NCBI GenBank assembly: GCA_937903005.1 | Contig: CALFNR010000183.1 | Coordinates: forward strand, 1-64,000 | Direction of reading: 5' to 3' | DNA from: Clostridium_AI sp002297865 | Lineage (GTDB): Bacteria; Bacillota; Clostridia; Lachnospirales; Lachnospiraceae | DNA: 64,000 nt | Part shown: in pieces, positions 7,723 to 17,005 of the stretch | How the letters are laid out: every line of letters starts with the position of its first letter | How positions within the stretch are numbered: position 1 is the stretch's first letter | The notes under the pieces: generated by a model | Told to the model about the DNA's origin: nothing | Seen by the model: the letters and a program-made list of their open reading frames with translations, nothing else | Database searches by the model: none | Position numbers and translations under genes: made by a program

Positions 7723-8796
7723 ATGTTTGATAAGTTAGATGAAATCGTCAGAAGACAACAAGAGATTGTAAACGAATTAAATGAGCCAACTGTAGTCAAC
7801 GACCAAGCTCGTTTCCGTAAGCTCATGAAGGAGCAGACAGACTTAGCACCTATTGTAGAAAAATATCTAGAGTACAAAGAAGCTAAGGCTGGTATTGAAG
7901 ACAGTTTAGCAATGTTAGAGGAAGAATCCGATGAAGAGTTAAAGGAACTTGCGAAAGAAGAGTTAAATGACTGCAAGGAACGTGTTCAAGTTCTTGAGCA
8001 GGAAATTAGAATCCTTCTTTTACCAAAGGACCCTAATGACGATAAGAACGTTATCGTAGAGATTCGTGGCGGTGCAGGTGGTGATGAGGCAGCGTTATTT
8101 GCGGCTGAGTTATATCGTATGTACTGTCGTTATGCAGAACGTAACCGCTGGAAAGTGGATATGATGAATTTAAATGAAAATGGTATTGGTGGCTTCAAGG
8201 AAGTTATCTTTATGATCAACGGACAGGGTGCTTACTCTAAGTTAAAATATGAGAGTGGTGTTCACCGTGTACAGCGTATCCCAGTAACAGAATCAGGTGG
8301 AAGAATTCATACATCTACTGCAACTGTAGCAATTATGCCTGAAGCAGAAGAAGTAGATGTGCAAATCGATATGAACGATTGTAAGTTTGATGTATTCCGT
8401 GCATCTGGTAACGGTGGACAGTGTGTCAATACAACAGACTCTGCAGTTCGTTTAACACATATTCCAACTGGTATTGTTATTTCCTGTCAGGATGAAAAGT
8501 CCCAGTTAAAGAATAAAGATAAGGCTTTGAAAGTACTTCGTTCCAGGTTGTATGATTTAGAGCAGCAAAAAGCTCATGACGCAGAAGCAGAAGCAAGAAG
8601 AAGCCAGGTTGGAAGTGGTGACCGTTCTGAAAAAATCAGAACTTATAACTTCCCTCAAGGGCGTGTAACCGACCACAGAATTAAATTTACTTCTCATAGA
8701 TTAGAAGAAATCTTAGATGGAGATTTAGGTGAATTAATTGACAACTTAATTGGCGCTGACCAGGCAGCAAAACTTGCTAAGATGAATGAGAACTAG
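7723..8796 (+). CDS. prfA: Peptide chain release factor 1
   Basis: 357 residues. It recognises UAA and UAG stop codons and triggers peptidyl-tRNA hydrolysis. The stop-codon tripeptide is PVT in RIPVTESGGR, at the PxT position that distinguishes RF1 from RF2 (SPF). The catalytic SGNGGQCVN motif lies around residue 230, and GSGDRSEKIRTYNFPQ follows. Preceded by GAGGAGA. The terminator at 8827-8865 closes the operon. Confidence 0.97.
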   Translation: MFDKLDEIVRRQQEIVNELNEPTVVNDQARFRKLMKEQTDLAPIVEKYLEYKEAKAGIEDSLAMLEEESDEELKELAKEELNDCKERVQVLEQEIRILLLPKDPNDDKNVIVEIRGGAGGDEAALFAAELYRMYCRYAERNRWKVDMMNLNENGIGGFKEVIFMINGQGAYSKLKYESGVHRVQRIPVTESGGRIHTSTATVAIMPEAEEVDVQIDMNDCKFDVFRASGNGGQCVNTTDSAVRLTHIPTGIVISCQDEKSQLKNKDKALKVLRSRLYDLEQQKAHDAEAEARRSQVGSGDRSEKIRTYNFPQGRVTDHRIKFTSHRLEEILDGDLGELIDNLIGADQAAKLAKMNEN

Positions 8797-8826
8797 GAAC
8801 TTAAGATAAAGATATTATGTGTGAGA

Positions 8827-8865
8827 AAAACCGATATTAGTTTAGAAAGCTAATATCGGTTTTCA
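8827..8865 (+). terminator. prfA operon terminator
   Basis: 14-bp perfect stem (8827-8840 with 8850-8863, 9-nt loop) whose 3' arm ends in TTTT. Confidence 0.85.
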
Positions 8866-8886
8866 TACTTGAAAGAGGAAGAAAAC

Positions 8887-9768
8887 ATGAAAACAGATTA
8901 CATATTAATTGTGTTAGCAGGAATACTCTGGGGTGGGATTGCTTTATTTGTAAATGTATTAGATGGGATAGGCTTTACTTCTATTGAAATAGTAGCCCTC
9001 AGAGTATGGTTTTCAGCTATCGTCATTGGGATTGTTTTAACAATTAAGAATAAAAGGCTGCCAGTGATGCATATAAGAGATATTGGATTATTTATTGGGA
9101 CTGGAATTGTAAGTATTGTGGCGTTTAATTTCTGCTATTTTACTACGATACAGTTAAGTGGGGTATCGGTAGCAGCGCTTCTTTTATATACTGCACCGAC
9201 TATGGTTATGCTGATTTCGGTTCCGGTTTTACATGAAAAGCTAAATGTACAGAAGGTAGTTTCGTTACTCGTTGTATGTTTAGGATTATTGTTTATAACG
9301 GGGGTTTTAGGAAGTAAAGAAACGGTTACAGGAAAAGCAGTGCTATTTGGACTAGGTTCTGGGTTGGGATATGCCTTATACAGCATCTTTGGAAAGTTTC
9401 TTGTAAAAAAGTATGATGCCTATACAATTACGTTTTATACATTTGTATTTGCAGCAATGGGGGTGCTGCCTTTTGTATCAGTTCCACATGTATTAGAGAG
9501 GTTAGTTAGTTTGAAAGGGATAAGCGCTTCATTAGGAATTGCAACACTTTGTACAGTAGCACCGTTTATCTGTTATACAACAGGTCTTAAGAAGGTGGAA
9601 AGTTCAAAAGCATCTATTTTGGCGACTATAGAACCTTTAGTGGCTAGTTTAGTTGGTATAATAGTATTGAAAGAAGCAGTATCACTACATAAAGTATTGG
9701 GTATGGGACTTATATTGATGGCAGTTGTTATTTTAAATTTAAATTTCAACAAAAAAATTAGAAATTAG
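8887..9768 (+). CDS. EamA/DMT family permease
   Basis: 293 residues with about ten hydrophobic segments in two EamA repeats; LAGILWGGIALFVN opens the first and FGLGSGLGYALYSIFGKF the second. This is the drug/metabolite transporter superfamily, which exports amino acids, nucleosides or other metabolites; the substrate is not predictable. I place the start at ATG 8887, 8 bp after AGAGGA, not at the in-frame TTG 8869, which overlaps the terminator. Flanked by terminators on both sides, so monocistronic. Confidence 0.88.
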   Translation: MKTDYILIVLAGILWGGIALFVNVLDGIGFTSIEIVALRVWFSAIVIGIVLTIKNKRLPVMHIRDIGLFIGTGIVSIVAFNFCYFTTIQLSGVSVAALLLYTAPTMVMLISVPVLHEKLNVQKVVSLLVVCLGLLFITGVLGSKETVTGKAVLFGLGSGLGYALYSIFGKFLVKKYDAYTITFYTFVFAAMGVLPFVSVPHVLERLVSLKGISASLGIATLCTVAPFICYTTGLKKVESSKASILATIEPLVASLVGIIVLKEAVSLHKVLGMGLILMAVVILNLNFNKKIRN

Positions 9769-9922
9769 GTGCAATATTTTTAGTGGGAGATGACACTTAT
9801 ATTGTAAAAAACTAAGAAATATAACATTTACAAACAGAATCAAAGAAATACCGCTTGTGTTTTAAGTGGCTCTAGGAAGGTAGATAAGATTATTTAATAA
9901 GATGTTGAGATTAAATATAATA

Positions 9923-9955
9923 AGGGTCAGCTTGTGAGTAAGCTGGCTCTTTTTC
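9923..9955 (+). terminator. Terminator after the EamA gene
   Basis: Stem AGGGTCAGCTT/AAGCTGGCTCT with two G-U pairs, followed by a T run, about 155 bp after the EamA stop. Apart from this hairpin I see nothing in 9769-10082. Confidence 0.7.
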
Positions 9956-10082
9956 ACTTGCATCAATTTTTACATCTATGTAGGTATCTTTTTAATCTAA
10001 TTGAGAAAATAATATAAATGTGTTAGTATTATAAGCAAAAGTTATAGGTATGCAATCAGAAAAGATTTGGAGGATAAATAGA

Positions 10083-11456
10083 GTGTTTCGTTTTAGAAAA
10101 AAAACATTAACGACTACTCAGATTATTGCATATGGATTTTTCAGTGCAATAATTGTAGGTGCGTTGCTGCTTATGCTGCCACTTTCTTCAAAGAGTGGTG
10201 AGTGGACGAATTTTATTGATGCACTCTTTACAGCGACAACATCCGTATGTGTAACGGGATTAACAACAGTGAGTACTTTAGAACATTGGAGTCTGTTTGG
10301 TCATTTTATTATTGTTGTGTTAATACAGTTTGGTGGTTTGGGAGTTGTAACGTTTGCAACTGCGATGCTGCTTATCTTAGGAAAACGAATAACCTTAAAG
10401 GAAAGAATGTTACTTCAAGATGCCTATAACCTTGATACATTGCAGGGTCTTGTAAAACTGACAAAGAAGATTATGAAGGGAACATTTATAGTGGAAGGTA
10501 TAGGCGCGATCTTATACTGTTTTCAGTTGATTCCAGAGTTTGGACCAGTCGATGGGCTTCAAAAGTCAATTTTCTTGTCAATATCCGCATTTAGTAATGC
10601 AGGAATGGACTTAATCGGAAATAATAGTCTTAAGCCGTACTGTGGCAATATTTTAATCAATGTTGTAACTATGGCACTGATTATCTTAGGTGGACTTGGA
10701 TTTCCTGTCTGGTGGGATTGTATTCGCATGGCACGATATCGTAAGGGACATAAAATTTCTTTCCGTGAACGAATTAGAAAGTTTGAATTACACTCAAAAA
10801 TTGTGTTTGCAGTAACGGGAATATTGATTTTTGGTGGATTCTTGTTAATTCTTCTGATTGAGTGGAATAACCCAGATACCCTAGGCAGTATGCCTTGGTG
10901 GAAAAAGGGATTAGCTGCAATGTTCCAATCAGTAACACTTAGAACGGCAGGCTTTTTTACGATTCCACAAGATGCATTTCAAGATGCAAGTTCATTGTTA
11001 TTTTTGATTCTTATGTTCATTGGCGGCTCTCCATCGGGAACTGCTGGAGGTGTCAAAACAGTTACAATTGCCATGCTCTGTCTGGCAGCATGGTCGGTAG
11101 TAAAAGGAAGAGAAGATACGGAGATATTTAATCGAAAAATTAAGAGCTGGTATATAAAAAAGGGACTTGCTGTGGTACTAATCAGCTTGTTTGCGGTTAT
11201 GATATCAACCACACTTCTTTTAATAATAGAAGAAAAACCGTTTTTGGACATTTTATTTGAGGCTACATCTGCAATCGGTACAGTAGGTTTGACACGAAAT
11301 ATAACAGGTAGTTTATCAGTTGGCGGCAAATTAGTAATTATTTGCGCAATGTATATTGGAAGAATTGGGCCAATCACTATGGCACTGTTCTTTAACACAA
11401 AGAAGGCAAAAACAGGTGGGCGATCATTTCCAGAGGAAAGAATAATTGTAGGATAA
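10083..11456 (+). CDS. TrkH/KtrB-family potassium uptake channel subunit
   Basis: 457 residues with four M1-P-M2 repeats. TTSVCVTGLTTV near the first third is a selectivity-filter loop with its single key glycine, and TAGFFTIPQD, GGSPSGTAGGVKT and GTVGLTRN mark the later repeats. It imports K+ (often with Na+) through the membrane and is gated by the cytosolic subunit encoded 12 bp downstream. I prefer GTG 10083, since GGAGG at 10069-10073 lies 9 bp before it; the in-frame ATG at 10050 has no ribosome-binding site. Confidence 0.9.
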   Translation: MFRFRKKTLTTTQIIAYGFFSAIIVGALLLMLPLSSKSGEWTNFIDALFTATTSVCVTGLTTVSTLEHWSLFGHFIIVVLIQFGGLGVVTFATAMLLILGKRITLKERMLLQDAYNLDTLQGLVKLTKKIMKGTFIVEGIGAILYCFQLIPEFGPVDGLQKSIFLSISAFSNAGMDLIGNNSLKPYCGNILINVVTMALIILGGLGFPVWWDCIRMARYRKGHKISFRERIRKFELHSKIVFAVTGILIFGGFLLILLIEWNNPDTLGSMPWWKKGLAAMFQSVTLRTAGFFTIPQDAFQDASSLLFLILMFIGGSPSGTAGGVKTVTIAMLCLAAWSVVKGREDTEIFNRKIKSWYIKKGLAVVLISLFAVMISTTLLLIIEEKPFLDILFEATSAIGTVGLTRNITGSLSVGGKLVIICAMYIGRIGPITMALFFNTKKAKTGGRSFPEERIIVG

Positions 11457-11468
11457 AGAGGAGTAAAC

Positions 11469-12128
11469 ATGGCAAAAAAAGAGTTTGTAGTATTTGGTTT
11501 AGGACGCTTTGGGAGAAGTGTTGCGACAACACTAGCGGAGAGCGGATGCAACGTGCTTGTTGTAGATAGCGACTCTGATAAGGTACATGATATGGCAGAT
11601 GTTGTTACTTATGCTGTAACAGGAGATGTAACGGATGCCGAGATGTTGCAGTCTCTTGGACTTAGCAATTTTGATGGTGCCATTGTTGCAATTGGAGAAA
11701 ATCTGGAAGCTAGCGTTATGGTAACAATCCTAGCGAAAGAAATGGGAATTCCATATGTAATGGCAAAGGCCCAAAATGATTTGCATGCAAAAGTATTAAA
11801 AAAGGTTGGTGTGGATCTTGTAGTATTTCCAGAGAAGGAAACTGGAATCAGGCTTGCACACAATTTAGTTATGGGTAATTTTTTTGATGCCATTGAGTTA
11901 TCTTCTAATTTTAGTATTATGGAATTAGCTGTACCAAGTGAGTGGGATGGACATTCATTGAAAGAGTTAAATATTCGTGCAAAACATAATTTAAATGTAA
12001 TAGGGATTAGGAAAGCTAATGAGCTTGATATCAATCCTGCAGCCGATGAAACTTTATCAAAAGAAGATGTTTTGATTGTAATTGGAGATAATAATTCATT
12101 AAATCGCTTAAAAGAGAAAGTGAAATAG
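11469..12128 (+). CDS. TrkA/KtrA-family potassium channel regulatory subunit
   Basis: 219 residues: an RCK_N Rossmann domain with VFGLGRFGRSVA (GxGxxG) at the N-terminus and VDSD at the end of strand 2, then an RCK_C domain (about 140-219). It forms the octameric cytosolic ring that binds nucleotides (ATP/ADP or NAD(H)) and gates the membrane subunit encoded just upstream. A single RCK unit, as in KtrA, not the double unit of E. coli TrkA. RBS AGAGGAG. Confidence 0.93.
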   Translation: MAKKEFVVFGLGRFGRSVATTLAESGCNVLVVDSDSDKVHDMADVVTYAVTGDVTDAEMLQSLGLSNFDGAIVAIGENLEASVMVTILAKEMGIPYVMAKAQNDLHAKVLKKVGVDLVVFPEKETGIRLAHNLVMGNFFDAIELSSNFSIMELAVPSEWDGHSLKELNIRAKHNLNVIGIRKANELDINPAADETLSKEDVLIVIGDNNSLNRLKEKVK

Positions 12129-12144
12129 CACTTGGAGGTTATAC

Positions 12145-12927
12145 ATGATAAGTAGTACTAGTAATTGCCAGATTAAAAATATAATGAAGCTGTTAAAAAG
12201 CAGTAAAGCGAGAAGAGAACAAGGAGTTTTTATTGTAGAAGGAATTAAGATGTTTCTGGAAGCAAAAAAATTTGGTTTAATCGAGAAAGCTTTTCTGTCA
12301 GAAGAGTTATATAGAGACTGGGTACAAGATGTTACACTAAGAGATATTAATTATGAAGTAGTAGAGAATAAGGTATTTAAGGAAATTTCGGATACAATGA
12401 CACCACAAGGAATCATTGCTGTGGCTCGTATGAAAAATGCGTACTTGGATGATATTCTTGAAGAGGAGTCTTTGAGTCTTGTATTTTTAGAAAACCTTAG
12501 AGACCCAGGTAATTTGGGAACTATTTTAAGAACTGCAGAAGGTGCAGGAGTATCAGCAGTCATTTTGAGCAAAGAGTCTGTTGATATGTATAATCCAAAA
12601 GTAGTTCGTGCTACTATGGGTTCGATTTTTCGGATGCGTTTTCTTTATGTGGATAATATAAGAGGAGCCATGAGACAAGCACAAAATGCTGGGGTACACT
12701 TATATGCGACGCATCTAAGAGGAAAACAATTTTATGATGAAATAGAATATGGTTCTAAAGTGGGGATTATAATAGGCAATGAAGCCAATGGAATTACAGA
12801 GGAAACTGCACGTCTGGCGGATTCTTATGTAAAAATCCCAATGTGTGGACATGTAGAATCTTTAAATGCGGCAGTTGCGACATCTATTATGATGTATGAA
12901 ATCTTTAGGCAGAGAAGACTTAGGTAA
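12145..12927 (+). CDS. TrmH/SpoU-family RNA 2'-O-methyltransferase
   Basis: 260 residues: an N-terminal L30e-like substrate-binding domain (about 1-95) and a C-terminal SPOUT knot with the three signature motifs, NLRDPGNLGTILRTAEGAG, GIIIGNEANGI and IPMCGHVESLNAAVA. It 2'-O-methylates a ribose, most probably in 23S rRNA; the exact nucleotide cannot be read from sequence. It begins 17 bp after the K+ regulator with its own GGAGG. Confidence 0.92.
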   Translation: MISSTSNCQIKNIMKLLKSSKARREQGVFIVEGIKMFLEAKKFGLIEKAFLSEELYRDWVQDVTLRDINYEVVENKVFKEISDTMTPQGIIAVARMKNAYLDDILEEESLSLVFLENLRDPGNLGTILRTAEGAGVSAVILSKESVDMYNPKVVRATMGSIFRMRFLYVDNIRGAMRQAQNAGVHLYATHLRGKQFYDEIEYGSKVGIIIGNEANGITEETARLADSYVKIPMCGHVESLNAAVATSIMMYEIFRQRRLR

Positions 12928-13003
12928 TATTTTTTAAGAAATAAAATAGATTATATAGTAATTTAAGGAATCCTTACGTTTATCTTAAAACCGTTTGTTT
13001 CAC

Positions 13004-13032
13004 TTGTATTTAAAAATGTTTTAGAGTAAAAT
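13004..13032 (+). promoter_or_regulatory. Promoter of the NfeD/SPFH pair
   Basis: TTGTAT (13004-13009), 17-bp spacer, TAAAAT (13027-13032), about 28 bp before the NfeD start. Confidence 0.6.
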
Positions 13033-13060
13033 GAGACCATAGAAAGAGCAGGTGAGAAGG

Positions 13061-13498
13061 ATGGAACCGCTTATATGGCTTATTGCATTATCAATCTTTA
13101 TTGTGGTTGAAATTATTACGCTGGGACTGGCAACAATCTGGTTTGCTTGTGGAGCATTGGCTGCGTTTATAGCAAGTCTTTTTGAAGTAAGTATTCCAGT
13201 ACAATTTGTTTTATTTGCCGTTGTTTCTTTAGCTTCATTATTTACAGTCAGACCATATGTTGCAAGAAAATTTACAAGTGAGCGTACAAAGACGAATTAC
13301 GAAAGTCTAATAGGCAAAAGCGCCCGCGTAGTTGAGACAATAGATAACTATAAAGAAACTGGAGTTGTATATATTAACGGCTTGGAGTGGACTGCAAGAG
13401 CAGTTGATGATGCTACTATTGATGCAGGCAAGATTGCAGAAATAATAGAGATTAGAGGGGTAAAGGTAATTGTAAAGGAAAAAAAGGAGGAACAATAA
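13061..13498 (+). CDS. NfeD family membrane protein (short form)
   Basis: 145 residues: two to three N-terminal membrane segments (about 3-70) and a C-terminal beta-rich OB fold (about 80-140, LIGKSARVVETIDN). Short NfeD proteins lack the ClpP-like protease domain and work with the stomatin/slipin encoded immediately downstream (one base between the genes) in membrane microdomains. I use ATG 13061; GTG 13052 is an in-frame alternative that adds three residues. Confidence 0.88.
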   Translation: MEPLIWLIALSIFIVVEIITLGLATIWFACGALAAFIASLFEVSIPVQFVLFAVVSLASLFTVRPYVARKFTSERTKTNYESLIGKSARVVETIDNYKETGVVYINGLEWTARAVDDATIDAGKIAEIIEIRGVKVIVKEKKEEQ

Positions 13499-13499
13499 T

Positions 13500-14429
13500 A
13501 TGGAAGGAGCTTCATTAGTTGTTGGGATTATTATCATTGTATTAGTGTTACTTCTAGTTACATCAAGTGTGAAGATTGTACCACAGGCTCATGCTTATAT
13601 TTTAGAGAGATTAGGTGGATATCAGAAAACTTGGGATGTTGGTTTACATTGGAAGTGGCCATTTATTGAAGCAGTAGCAAGAAAAATTAATTTAAAAGAG
13701 CAAGTAGTGGATTTCCCACCACAGCCAGTTATCACAAAGGATAATGTTACAATGCGTATTGACACAGTAGTATTTTATCAGATTACGGATCCGAAGTTAT
13801 ATGCATATGGTGTAGAAAATCCAATTATGGCGATTGAGAATTTGACAACAACTACATTACGTAATATTATAGGTGATTTAGAATTGGATCAAACTTTAAC
13901 ATCAAGAGAAACGATCAATGCACAGATGCGTGCAAGTTTAGATAGTGCAACAGATCCATGGGGAATCAAAGTAAATCGTGTGGAACTAAAGAACATCATT
14001 CCTCCACAGGCAATTCAAGAATCTATGGAGAAACAGATGAAGGCGGAACGTGAACGAAGAGAAGCAATCCTGATTGCAGAAGGTGAGAAAAAATCTACTA
14101 TCCTTGTTGCAGAAGGTAAGAAACAATCTGCTATTCTAGAAGCGGAAGCTGAAAAAGAAGCTGCTATCTTACGTGCTGAAGCGAAGAAAGAAGCTATGAT
14201 TCGTGAGGCAGAAGGTGAGGCAGAAGCAATTGCAAGAATTCAGGAAGCCACTGCCAATGGTATTCGTTTCTTAAATGAAGCAGATCCAAGCGCTGCAGTT
14301 TTAAAACTTAAGAGTTTAGAGGCATTCGAGAAAGTTGCAGATGGTCAGTCAACTAAGATTATTATTCCTTCTGAGATTCAGAATATGGCTGGAGTTGTAA
14401 AGTCTTTAACTGAAGTTGGAAAAGAATAA
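13500..14429 (+). CDS. SPFH/Band 7 (slipin/stomatin-like) protein
   Basis: 309 residues: N-terminal membrane anchor (about 5-25), SPFH/Band 7 domain (about 25-190, RLGGYQKTWDVGLHWKWPF), then a long Ala/Glu/Lys coiled coil (about 185-255) with repeated AEGEK/EAEKEA units that drives oligomerisation, and a C-terminal hydrophobic patch. It builds membrane scaffolds of the flotillin/QmcA type. The nfeD-slipin gene pair is a classic conserved operon; GGAGG from the nfeD end serves as its ribosome-binding site. Confidence 0.93.
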   Translation: MEGASLVVGIIIIVLVLLLVTSSVKIVPQAHAYILERLGGYQKTWDVGLHWKWPFIEAVARKINLKEQVVDFPPQPVITKDNVTMRIDTVVFYQITDPKLYAYGVENPIMAIENLTTTTLRNIIGDLELDQTLTSRETINAQMRASLDSATDPWGIKVNRVELKNIIPPQAIQESMEKQMKAERERREAILIAEGEKKSTILVAEGKKQSAILEAEAEKEAAILRAEAKKEAMIREAEGEAEAIARIQEATANGIRFLNEADPSAAVLKLKSLEAFEKVADGQSTKIIIPSEIQNMAGVVKSLTEVGKE

Positions 14430-14541
14430 AAATTAATGATTTGTTTATATGTAATATTAGGCAGGGAGCGTATACTTCCTGCCATATTCTATTCGTAGGC
14501 TGTGTTAATAAAATTTAAATAAAGTATTTACAGAATATATA

Positions 14542-14570
14542 TTGACGAAATGTAATTTATGGAATATTGT
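14542..14570 (+). promoter_or_regulatory. argF promoter
   Basis: TTGACG (14542-14547), 17-bp spacer, TATTGT (14565-14570). The expected start site near 14577 lies just before the ARG-box-like operator. Confidence 0.6.
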
Positions 14571-14585
14571 ATTTTTAAAGAATAT

Positions 14586-14603
14586 ATTGAATAATTATAC
14601 AGG
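14586..14603 (+). promoter_or_regulatory. Candidate ARG box (ArgR/AhrC operator)
   Basis: ATTGAATAATTATACAGG fits the ArgR half-operator consensus WNTGAATWWWWATTCANW at 16 of 18 positions. It lies just downstream of the predicted start site and touches the argF ribosome-binding site, as expected for arginine repression. No arginine repressor gene is in this window. Confidence 0.5.
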
Positions 14604-14613
14604 AGTGATACAT

Positions 14614-15552
14614 ATGAATTTAAAAGGAAGAAGTTTTTTAACCCTAAAGGATTTTACCCCAGACGAAATTACATATTTAATTGATTTAGCCGCTGATTTA
14701 AAAGCGAAAAAGAAAAAAGGAATTACGGGCAATAGCTTAAAGGGAAAAAATATTGCATTAATATTTGAAAAACCATCTACACGTACGAGATGTTCCTTTA
14801 CTATCGGATGTATTGATGAAGGTGGTCATCCTGAATATTTAGGTAAGGATGATATTCAGCTAGGTTATAAAGAAAGTGTAAAAGATACCGCACGTGTCTT
14901 AGGAAGAATGTTTGATGGAATTGAGTTTCGTGGATTTAAACAGGAACATGTTGAAATGTTAGCAAAATATAGTGGCGTTCCAGTTTGGAATGGTTTAACT
15001 GATGACTATCATCCAACGCAGATATTAGCTGATTTCTTAACACTAAAAGAACAATTTGGAAAGTTAAAGGGACTTCATCTTGTCTATGTTGGCGATGGTA
15101 GAAATAATATGGCAAACAGTTTAATGATTGGGGCTACGAAACTTGGTATTCATTTTACTAACATTGCACCAAAATCACTATGGCCAAAAGATGAATTATT
15201 ACAGTTATGTCAAGGCTATGCCAAAGAATCTGGAAGTAAGATTAAAGTTACCGATGATATTAATGCAGTAGAAGGTGCTGATGCTATTTATACGGATGTA
15301 TGGTGTTCTATGGGTGAGGAAGATAAGGCAGCAGAACGTGTTGCATTGTTAAAGCCATACCAGGTAAATGATGAGATGTTTGCAAAAACCAAAAAGGACA
15401 GCACAATATTCTTACATTGCCTTCCAGCCGTTAAAGGAAAAGAAGTGACAGAAGAACTATTTGAGAGATTCGCAGATGTTGTATTTGATGAAGCAGAGAA
15501 TAGAATGCATACGATCAAGGCTGTTATGGTTGCAACATTGGGAGAACAGTAG
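14614..15552 (+). CDS. argF: Ornithine carbamoyltransferase
   Basis: 312 residues. It makes citrulline from ornithine and carbamoyl phosphate. S55-T-R-T-R is the carbamoyl-phosphate loop, DDYHPTQ the mid-domain motif, and H268-C-L-P the ornithine-side catalytic motif. The ATG at 14614 has AGGAG 8 bp upstream; the longer frame from 14542 adds 24 residues that overlap the promoter and resemble no OTC. It stands apart from other arginine genes, and an ARG-box-like operator supports an anabolic role. Confidence 0.95.
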   Translation: MNLKGRSFLTLKDFTPDEITYLIDLAADLKAKKKKGITGNSLKGKNIALIFEKPSTRTRCSFTIGCIDEGGHPEYLGKDDIQLGYKESVKDTARVLGRMFDGIEFRGFKQEHVEMLAKYSGVPVWNGLTDDYHPTQILADFLTLKEQFGKLKGLHLVYVGDGRNNMANSLMIGATKLGIHFTNIAPKSLWPKDELLQLCQGYAKESGSKIKVTDDINAVEGADAIYTDVWCSMGEEDKAAERVALLKPYQVNDEMFAKTKKDSTIFLHCLPAVKGKEVTEELFERFADVVFDEAENRMHTIKAVMVATLGEQ

Positions 15553-15602
15553 AGTTTAAGAAATGCAAGAAGAATATCACCCGTTTTGAAAGGAGAAATT
15601 GA

Positions 15603-16970
15603 ATGCTTGAGAATGAAAAGAAAATGGATGGTTTAGTGAAACAATATGCAAATTTTTGTAGAGATACATTTCAGATAAATCCTGAGCTGTATGCAAAGTA
15701 CGAAGTAAAGAGGGGACTTAGAGATATTAGTGGAAAAGGTGTTTTAGCAGGTTTAACAGATATTTCCGAGATTCGTTCTTATACAATCATAGATAGTGAA
15801 GTTGTACCTTGTGATGGAAAGTTATTTTATCAGGGTATTGATATTGAAGACATTGTACATGGGTTTATCAAAGAGGATAGACTTGGATTTGAAGAGACAG
15901 TATACCTGCTTTTGTTTGGGCACCTTCCAAAGCGTGGCGAGTTAGTTGATTTTGAGGAGTTATTATCTTCCTATCGTGAGACACTGCCAACAAGTTTTGT
16001 GCGTGATATTATCATGAAAGCACCAAGTAAGGACATGATGAATACATTGGCAAGAAGTGTTTTAACTTTATATGCTTATGATGACAATGCAGATGATACA
16101 TCGGTTGAAAATGTATTACGCCAATGTATGCAGTTGATTGCACTATTTCCAATGCTATGTGTATATGGTTACCAGGCATATAGTCATTATCATGACGGTA
16201 ATAGCTTGTTTATTCATCAGCCTGTTAAGGAATTCTCTACAGCAGAAAATATTTTACATATGTTAAGACAAGATAGTTACTTTACACCTTTAGAAGCAAA
16301 GATATTAGATCTTGCTTTGGTGTTACACGCAGAACATGGAGGCGGTAATAATTCCACGTTTACCACTCATGTTGTTACTTCATCGGGGACAGATACGTAT
16401 TCTGCAGTTGCAGCGTCCTTAGGCTCTCTAAAGGGGCCAAGACATGGTGGGGCCAATATAAAAGTTGTTCGTATGTTTGAAGATATGAAACAGAGTGTGA
16501 AAAACTGGAAAGATGAAGATGAGATTAGACAGTATCTTTCTGACTTATTAAACAAAAAGGCATTTGATAAGGCAGGTCTTATCTATGGAATGGGGCATGC
16601 AGTTTACTCCATTTCAGATCCTAGAGCAAGAGTGTTTAAGAGTTTTGTGGAACGTTTATCTGAAGAAAAGGGTATGACAGAGGAGTTTGGTTTGTACTCT
16701 ATGGTAGAAAGACTTGCACCAGAAGTTATTGCCAAAGAAAGACGTATCTATAAAGGTGTCAGTGCCAATGTAGACTTTTACAGTGGATTTGTATATAATA
16801 TGCTTGGTTTGCCAACCGAGTTGTTTACACCAATTTTTGCAGTAGCTCGTATTGCAGGATGGTCTGCTCACCGATTAGAAGAAATTATAAATGATGGCAA
16901 GATTATAAGACCTGGATATAAGAGTGTTTCAGCTCATAAGACATATACTCCAATTGATGAGAGATTGTAA
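15603..16970 (+). CDS. Citrate synthase (Si-type family)
   Basis: 455 residues, the longer clostridial form with about 50 extra N-terminal residues. It condenses oxaloacetate and acetyl-CoA to citrate, feeding 2-oxoglutarate and glutamate synthesis in an incomplete TCA cycle. The catalytic triad is visible: H245 in HAEHGGGN, H332 in GMGHAVY and D391 in NVDFYSG. A 2-methylcitrate synthase activity cannot be excluded. It lies 50 bp after argF with AAAGGAG, so it may be co-transcribed with argF. Confidence 0.92.
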   Translation: MLENEKKMDGLVKQYANFCRDTFQINPELYAKYEVKRGLRDISGKGVLAGLTDISEIRSYTIIDSEVVPCDGKLFYQGIDIEDIVHGFIKEDRLGFEETVYLLLFGHLPKRGELVDFEELLSSYRETLPTSFVRDIIMKAPSKDMMNTLARSVLTLYAYDDNADDTSVENVLRQCMQLIALFPMLCVYGYQAYSHYHDGNSLFIHQPVKEFSTAENILHMLRQDSYFTPLEAKILDLALVLHAEHGGGNNSTFTTHVVTSSGTDTYSAVAASLGSLKGPRHGGANIKVVRMFEDMKQSVKNWKDEDEIRQYLSDLLNKKAFDKAGLIYGMGHAVYSISDPRARVFKSFVERLSEEKGMTEEFGLYSMVERLAPEVIAKERRIYKGVSANVDFYSGFVYNMLGLPTELFTPIFAVARIAGWSAHRLEEIINDGKIIRPGYKSVSAHKTYTPIDERL

Positions 16971-17005
16971 GGCATACATAATATATTAAGAAAGAAGAAC
17001 GAATT

